Below the pieces are notes generated by a model. It did not search any database. It saw only the letters and a list, made by a program, of their open reading frames with translations, and was not told where the DNA came from. From Prevotellaceae bacterium (GTDB lineage Bacteria > Bacteroidota > Bacteroidia > Bacteroidales > Bacteroidaceae), in assembly GCA_015256945.1 (NCBI GenBank), contig JABZLB010000013.1, positions 3,789-67,788 on the forward strand: 64,000 nucleotides of DNA. Reading direction: 5' to 3'. The position numbers and the translations under genes are program-made. Of this stretch, positions 58,954 to 64,000 are shown in pieces. Each line of letters begins with the position of its first letter. The first letter of the stretch is position 1.

Positions 58954-61900
58954 ATGAAAAAACGAATTTTAGGACTTGATACTGGCACCAACAGCTTAGG
59001 TTGGGCAGTAGTTGACTGTGATGAGTATAGTAATTACGAACTCGTAAAATATGGCGACCTGATATTTCAGGAAGGCGTTAAAATTGAGAAGGGAATAGAG
59101 TCGTCAAAGGCTTCAGAACGAACTGGGCATCGCTCTTTACGGAAGCAGTATTTCAGGCGCAGGTTGCGTAAAATCGAAGTTTTGAAGGTTTTGGTTAAGC
59201 ATGGGTTATGTCCTTATCTGAGCGAAGAACAGCTGCATAACTGGCATGTGCGAAAGGTTTATCCCAAAACTGACGACTTCATGCTATGGCAGCGTACAAA
59301 CGATAATGAAGATAAGAATCCCTATTACTATCGCCATTTAAGTCTGCATACTAAATTTAACCTTGACCGTCAGGACGAAAGGTTCATGCTTGGACGGGCA
59401 CTTTATCACCTGGCACAGCGCAGAGGTTTTCTTAGTAACCGCCTTGACAGTACTCCTGAAAACGATAATGGCAAGGTGCATACAGGCATTTCCAATCTTT
59501 CTCATGAAATGGAGTTGGCTGGTTGTGAGTATCTTGGCGACTACTTTTATCAAATTTATTCAGACCCTGACAACCATGAACGTATCCGTACACGCTATAC
59601 CGATCGGGAGGAACACTATAAAAAGGAATTCCAGGCCATTTGTGAGATGCAACAATTATCGCCTGAGATGGTTAGGGAATTGGAGAAAGCACTTTACTTT
59701 CAGCGTCCGTTGAAGTCGCAACGACAAGGGGTTGGCAAGTGCACTTTTGAACCGAGATGTCCCCGTTGTGCCGATTCGCATCCCGATTTTGAGGAGTTTC
59801 GTATGCTTTGTCTGCTGAACAGCATTAAGATTCAAACGCCATACGACCTCGAATTAAGACCCCTGAATGAGGAGGAAAAGGAAAAGATAGTTTCTTTATT
59901 CTATCGTACAAGTAAGCCCAATTTTGACTTTGAAGACATAGCAAAGGCGCTGGCAGGAAAAGGAAAATATAAGTATTATAAGGACGAAGGGGACAAACCG
60001 TATAAGTTTAACTACCGTATGACGCAAGGGGTAGCAGCTTGTTCTACGACGGGGCAACTTAAAAGGCTTTTCGGTGACAACTGGAAGGAGGCTATTGCAG
60101 AAACTTACAGGCTTAACAATACGCGTAAAGGACAAAAGACGGTAGCGCAAATGGTAGACGATGTATGGAACGTTCTGTCTACCTTTGAATCGAAAGACAA
60201 GCTGAAATGTTGGGCGCAGGTAAATCTTCAACTCGATGACGACCAGAGCAAAAGGTTCGCAGCCATAAATCTTTCACACGGTTTCGCCTCGCTTAGCCTT
60301 AAGGCTATACACAAGATTCTGCCTTTCCTCCGTCAGGGCTATATCTATTCGCATGCCGTGATGCTGGCCAATATACCTGCGATAGTGGGCGAGGAGGTAT
60401 GGAATGATGCTGACAAACGGAGCTTTATATTAAATCATGTACTCACCTATCTCCAATCTGAAGACCAGACTACCAAAGATTTCTGTATTAAAGACTTCTT
60501 GTTAAATAACTACAATCTGAAGCCTGGAGCAGCCGATAAGCTTTATCATCCGTCAATGATAGAAACCTATCAGGACGCAAAACAACAAGGAGGCATTCAC
60601 CAACTTGGTTCACCGCGAACCAATGCCATACGTAATCCGATGGCTATGAGGTCGCTTCATGAAGTAAGAAAGGTTGTAAACCAGTTGTTGAAAGAGAAGA
60701 TAATCGACCAGAATACAGAGGTACATGTAGAATATGCCCGTGGTTTGAACGATGCAAACATGCGTAAGGCCATTGCCGATTACCAGCGGGCACAGGATAA
60801 GAAGCATAAGACGGATGCTGATTCCATTAAGGACCTGTACTTCCGCGAGACGGGAAACAACATTGAACCTACCGAAACGGACATTAAAAAATTTGAGCTT
60901 TGGGAGGAGCAGAGCCACAAATGTTTGTATACTGGTGCCGAAATCGGTATAGCAGACTTCTTGGGAGATAATCCCAAATACGACATAGAGCATACTATTC
61001 CGCGAAGTGCAGGTGGTGACAGTACGATGGAAAATCTTACACTTTGTGACAGCAATTTTAACCGAAATGTGAAGAAAACTCAGCTGCCTGCACAGTTGGC
61101 TAACCATGAAGAAATTCTTACGAGGATTGAAGGCTGGAAGAAACGTTATGAAACGCTTACCAGTCAAATGGATAAGTGTCGTACATTTTCTGGCATGGCA
61201 AAGGATATAAAGGATTCCGTTATTCAAAAAAGGCATAAACTTAAAATGGAGCGCGACTATTGGAAAGGAAAATATGAACGCTTTACGATGACTGAAGTGC
61301 CCGATGGATTCAGTCGTCGTCAGGGAGCTGGTATTGGGTTAGTGTCGAAGTATGCAGGGCTTTATCTGAAGTCGTTATTCCACGATCCGCATGACCGTAG
61401 CAAGTCGAGGGTGTTTACAGTCAAGGGAACTACTACGGCAGAATTTCGTAGAATGTGGGGGTTACAAAATGAATATGAAAAGAAGTCGCGCGACAACCAT
61501 TGCCATCACTGTATAGATGCCATCACCATTGCATGTATAGGAAAGCAGCAATATGAGGCGGTGGCCAAATTTTATCGTGACGAAGCACTTTACGATGACG
61601 GCAGAGGGAAGAAGCCTCAGTTTAGAAAGCCATGGCCTACATTTACTGAAGATGTTCTCAGTTTGGAGAGAACCTTGTTAGTTGTGCATGAAACGCCTGA
61701 CAATATGCCCAAGAAAGCCCGTAAGTATGTGAAAACAAATAGAGGCGAGTTCCTGGCAAAGGGCGACTGTGCACGTGGTAGTTTACACAACGATACCTAT
61801 TACGGTGCTATTGAACGCGATGGTAAAATAAGGTATGTTGTAAGGAAACCTCTTTCCTCTTTTGAAAAAGAATCGGATATTGATAATATTGTTGATGATA

Positions 61901-62580
61901 CAGTAAAGGAGATTGTCCGGGAGGCTGTACGCGGAAAGAACTTTAAGGAAGCCATATCCCAACCCGTTTATATGAATAAGGAGAAGGGAATACTTATAAA
62001 AAAGGTGAGGTGTTATGCACCCAAAGTTTTAAAAATATTTTCTGTTAAATCTTGTAGGGATAGCTCTTCCCATCAGTATAAGGACCATATTTACGTTGCT
62101 AATGATAGAAATTATGCGATGGCAATATATGAAAAAGGGGCAGATAAGAAAATAAGATTTGAAATAGTAAAGAATATTGAAGCTGCAAACTTTTATAAGA
62201 AAAGCATGGATAGAGAAGAGTATCCATATCTTGTACCACAAACAAAGAATGGTGCAAAGATTAAATACTATCTTAAACGTGGAATGGCAGTTCTATTATA
62301 TCAGAATGATGCAGAAGAGATTGATTTTAATAACATGAAAGATATCATTAAGCGTCTTTATTATATAACAGGTCTTAGTTTGAGCGAATCATATGGAATG
62401 GTAACTCTGACGCATGCACAAGAAGCAAGAGACAAATTAGATATACAGAAAGGTGCATTTAAAATGGGTGAAGTTTATCGCCCTAAAATAAACTTAAGGC
62501 AGACTCAATTCCAAGGTCTCATAGAAGGAGTTGATTTTAATATAAATATTCTGGGTGAATTAAAACCAATAAAAAGATAA
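58954..62580 (+). CDS. cas9: CRISPR-associated endonuclease Cas9, type II-C
   Basis: 1208 residues. RuvC-I 'ILGLDTGTNSLGWAVVD' with Asp9; Arg-rich bridge helix (~50-75, 'RSLRKQYFRRRLRK'); a recognition lobe with 'LKSQRQGVGKCTFEPRCPRC', a probable zinc knuckle; RuvC-II 'EVHVEYARGLND' with Glu593; HNH 'YDIEHTIPRSAGGDS' with His680 (Glu679 instead of the usual Asp); RuvC-III 'CHHCIDAITIA' with His852 and Asp855. All catalytic residues are present, so both nickase sites should work. The C-terminal WED/PI region (from ~1012) has a sharply lower G+C content than the rest. It cuts DNA guided by crRNA:tracrRNA. cas1 starts 10 bases after its stop. Confidence 0.97.
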   Translation: MKKRILGLDTGTNSLGWAVVDCDEYSNYELVKYGDLIFQEGVKIEKGIESSKASERTGHRSLRKQYFRRRLRKIEVLKVLVKHGLCPYLSEEQLHNWHVRKVYPKTDDFMLWQRTNDNEDKNPYYYRHLSLHTKFNLDRQDERFMLGRALYHLAQRRGFLSNRLDSTPENDNGKVHTGISNLSHEMELAGCEYLGDYFYQIYSDPDNHERIRTRYTDREEHYKKEFQAICEMQQLSPEMVRELEKALYFQRPLKSQRQGVGKCTFEPRCPRCADSHPDFEEFRMLCLLNSIKIQTPYDLELRPLNEEEKEKIVSLFYRTSKPNFDFEDIAKALAGKGKYKYYKDEGDKPYKFNYRMTQGVAACSTTGQLKRLFGDNWKEAIAETYRLNNTRKGQKTVAQMVDDVWNVLSTFESKDKLKCWAQVNLQLDDDQSKRFAAINLSHGFASLSLKAIHKILPFLRQGYIYSHAVMLANIPAIVGEEVWNDADKRSFILNHVLTYLQSEDQTTKDFCIKDFLLNNYNLKPGAADKLYHPSMIETYQDAKQQGGIHQLGSPRTNAIRNPMAMRSLHEVRKVVNQLLKEKIIDQNTEVHVEYARGLNDANMRKAIADYQRAQDKKHKTDADSIKDLYFRETGNNIEPTETDIKKFELWEEQSHKCLYTGAEIGIADFLGDNPKYDIEHTIPRSAGGDSTMENLTLCDSNFNRNVKKTQLPAQLANHEEILTRIEGWKKRYETLTSQMDKCRTFSGMAKDIKDSVIQKRHKLKMERDYWKGKYERFTMTEVPDGFSRRQGAGIGLVSKYAGLYLKSLFHDPHDRSKSRVFTVKGTTTAEFRRMWGLQNEYEKKSRDNHCHHCIDAITIACIGKQQYEAVAKFYRDEALYDDGRGKKPQFRKPWPTFTEDVLSLERTLLVVHETPDNMPKKARKYVKTNRGEFLAKGDCARGSLHNDTYYGAIERDGKIRYVVRKPLSSFEKESDIDNIVDDTVKEIVREAVRGKNFKEAISQPVYMNKEKGILIKKVRCYAPKVLKIFSVKSCRDSSSHQYKDHIYVANDRNYAMAIYEKGADKKIRFEIVKNIEAANFYKKSMDREEYPYLVPQTKNGAKIKYYLKRGMAVLLYQNDAEEIDFNNMKDIIKRLYYITGLSLSESYGMVTLTHAQEARDKLDIQKGAFKMGEVYRPKINLRQTQFQGLIEGVDFNINILGELKPIKR

Positions 62581-62590
62581 AAACAAAGTT

Positions 62591-63478
62591 ATGTTAAAGC
62601 GGAGCCTTGTCTTTTCATCACCAGCAGGTCTGTCATTAAAAGACAGGCAGCTGGTTGTGGTTTTGAAAGAAACTCCCGATGAAAAACTTACTGTTCCCAT
62701 TGAGGATATTGGCATTGTTATGATTGACAATCAGATGGTTTCGATAACAATTCCGTTGTTAAACTATCTTGCTGACAATAACGTTATGGTTATTATCTGT
62801 AATTCTAAAGGTATGCCTTCTTCTACATTGCTAAGTTTTGATACTAACCATTATCAGGGAGAGATATTGCAAACTCAAATGGAAATATCGGAACCATTAA
62901 AGAAAGGACTTTGGAAACAGATTATTGAATCGAAGATTAAAAATCAGGCGATGCTGCTAAATAAGCTGGGTAAAAATGGAGACAGGCTTAAACCTTATTA
63001 TAATAATGTAAAATCGGGTGATACAGATAATCGGGAAGGCATTGCTGCCAGAATATATTTCCAGGAACTTTTCGGAGTAAAATTCGTTAGAGATCGCAGT
63101 CAGGACGGAATCAATGCCCTTTTAAATTATGGATATACCATACTGAGAGCTGCTACGGCACGTGCTGTATCAGGATCAGGCCTTTTCATTGGTATAGGTC
63201 TTCATCACCATAACAGAAGTAATGCCTTTCCATTGGCCGACGATATAATGGAACCTTATCGGCCATATGTTGATGAGGCTGTGTATCAATTAGTATTAAA
63301 TGGCTGTCTGGAATTTACGAAAAATGTTAAGGCTAAGCTAATCAGTGTGTTATATACAGACGTGTTTTTCAAGAAAACATCGAGGCCGTTGGGAATAGGT
63401 CTTACTTTTACAGCGTCTTCTTTGGTGCGGTGTTTAAAGAAAGATGATAAGATACTTTCATTACCATTGCTACAATGA
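62591..63478 (+). CDS. cas1: CRISPR-associated integrase Cas1 (type II)
   Basis: 295 residues. The start 'LKRSLVFSSPAGLSLKDRQL' and 'VPIEDIGIVMIDNQMVSIT' are typical of type II Cas1. Metal-binding residues are the Glu in 'NREGIAARIYFQELFG', the His in 'GIGLHHHNRSNAFPLADDIM' and the Asp that follows it. With Cas2 it integrates new spacers at the leader end of the array. The reading overlaps cas2 by four bases (ATGA), which indicates coupled translation. Confidence 0.97.
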   Translation: MLKRSLVFSSPAGLSLKDRQLVVVLKETPDEKLTVPIEDIGIVMIDNQMVSITIPLLNYLADNNVMVIICNSKGMPSSTLLSFDTNHYQGEILQTQMEISEPLKKGLWKQIIESKIKNQAMLLNKLGKNGDRLKPYYNNVKSGDTDNREGIAARIYFQELFGVKFVRDRSQDGINALLNYGYTILRAATARAVSGSGLFIGIGLHHHNRSNAFPLADDIMEPYRPYVDEAVYQLVLNGCLEFTKNVKAKLISVLYTDVFFKKTSRPLGIGLTFTASSLVRCLKKDDKILSLPLLQ

Positions 63479-63813
63479 GTTTCAATCGTTTAAACGCCTA
63501 TCATATTATGTGGCTCTTTGTGATGTTCGACCTGCCTACGCAAACGAAGAAGGATAAGCATCTTTCTGCTCTCTTTCGAAAGAATTTAGAGAAGGACGGA
63601 TTTGTGATGTTCCAATTCAGTATTTACGCAAGGTTCTGTGGATCACTTGAGAGTGCAAAGGTTCATATTAAAAGAGTGAAAGCACTTGTTCCTGAAAAAG
63701 GTATGGTAAGCATCCTGCAAGTAACAGACAAACAATATTCAAATATCATCAATATTTGGGGTAAAATAGAGGAAAAAAGGCGTCAAAGTCCTATACAATT
63801 GGAGTTTTTTTAA
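63475..63813 (+). CDS. cas2: CRISPR-associated protein Cas2
   Basis: 112 residues. The ferredoxin-like start 'WLFVMFDLPTQTKKDKH' contains the conserved Asp, followed by 'GFVMFQFSIYARFCGS' and 'GMVSILQVTDKQYSNI'. It is the structural partner of Cas1 in spacer acquisition. No cas4 or csn2 follows, which with the Cas9 type defines II-C. Confidence 0.96.
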   Translation: MSFNRLNAYHIMWLFVMFDLPTQTKKDKHLSALFRKNLEKDGFVMFQFSIYARFCGSLESAKVHIKRVKALVPEKGMVSILQVTDKQYSNIINIWGKIEEKRRQSPIQLEFF

Positions 63814-63821
63814 TATATTTG
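63814..63821 (+). promoter_or_regulatory. CRISPR leader promoter (-7 box)
   Basis: TATATTTG fits TAnnTTTG exactly and starts at the first base after the cas2 stop codon. It would drive transcription through the leader (63822-63905) into the array. The 12-mer TATATTTGCAAC here is identical to the one at the tracrRNA promoter. Confidence 0.6.
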
Positions 63822-63905
63822 CAACATAAAAGCTACTTCATTTTGCTTCTATTACATCCGTTTATTTGTTTATCCTATTGATATACAGTAATATATGATG
63901 TATAC
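63822..63905 (+). other. CRISPR leader
   Basis: An A+T-rich 84-base stretch between the cas2 promoter box and the first repeat, with no reading frame. It is the expected site of new spacer insertion. Confidence 0.7.
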
Positions 63906-64000
63906 GTTGCGGTTTGATGTAGAAACTTTAATTATTGCAACCCTGCTGGCTCTTCGTTCACTCCGTTCAGCTGTTGCGGTTTGATGTAGAAACTTTAATT
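63906..64000 (+). CRISPR. CRISPR array, leader end, truncated by the window
   Basis: Repeat 1 is 63906-63941, 36 bases with complementary ends (GTTGC...GCAAC) and a GATGTAGAAAC core. Spacer 1 is 63942-63972 (31 bases). Repeat 2 begins at 63973 and its first 28 bases match exactly before the window ends. The array reads in the same direction as the cas genes, and its crRNA repeat pairs with the minus-strand tracrRNA. Confidence 0.93.

Overview
The window comes from a member of the Bacteroidota, most likely Bacteroidales and Prevotella-like. Four things point there: a short primary sigma factor of about 290 residues; many promoters with the -7 box TAnnTTTG that this sigma reads; lipoprotein and outer-membrane families restricted to the phylum (fimbrillin, DUF4270, TamL-like, golvesin/xanthan-lyase-like, a type IX-style C-terminal tail); and glycolysis genes that use pyrophosphate (pfp, ppdK). 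Assignment to genus is inference. No rRNA or tRNA gene was seen.

Layout. 1-6000: end of an outer-membrane transport barrel, a GHL10 glycosidase-like protein, galE, rpsP and a small DnaJ-like co-chaperone. 6100-8900: a fimbrillin-like lipoprotein, preceded by an overlooked 57-codon cysteine peptide and a long leader with a (GA)13 tract. 8900-26600: cell-envelope and housekeeping genes (WG-repeat protein, kdsB, MORN protein with glgB, a HisC-like protein without its catalytic lysine, a MltF-like transglycosylase, an M6 protease, an EFR1 ferredoxin protein, a SpoU methyltransferase, a TamL-like Omp85 protein and a YycJ-like hydrolase). 26700-32550: rpoD, rlmD and ppdK. 32760-32930: a probable integrase relic. 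33240-40310, minus strand: DUF4270 with a coupled 42-codon gene, a half-size starch synthase, a biotin-dependent carboxyltransferase operon (mmdA, a 49-codon gene, mmdC), and aguA-aguB for agmatine to putrescine. 40850-45670: a FetAB-like transporter with a degenerate ATPase, an esterase-like protein overlapping it antisense, a strongly structured RNA with its own promoter and U-tract, ribE, and a TolC family protein. 45770-55580, minus strand: two EamA transporters, a PP2C-TruA fusion, a YgiQ radical SAM protein, and a cluster with a large amidase-like protein and a PlsC-like acyltransferase. 55770-58420: pfp and a membrane-anchored GH25 lysozyme.

58770-64000 is a complete type II-C CRISPR-Cas locus: a divergent tracrRNA (found here from its degenerate anti-repeat and the CAATAAGGC motif), cas9 (1208 aa), cas1, cas2, a leader with a promoter, and the first two repeats of an array that runs off the window. 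The tracrRNA and array read in opposite directions, so the transcripts can pair. The last ~200 codons of cas9 are much richer in A+T than the rest, which suggests a replaced PAM-interacting region.

A family of five ~95-bp GC-rich double-hairpin repeats built on the palindrome GACGGCCGTC is scattered through intergenic gaps. The points most worth following are the tracrRNA, the structured RNA before ribE, the PP2C-TruA fusion, the lysine-less HisC, the repeat family, the (GA)13 fimbrial leader and the cas9 composition break.
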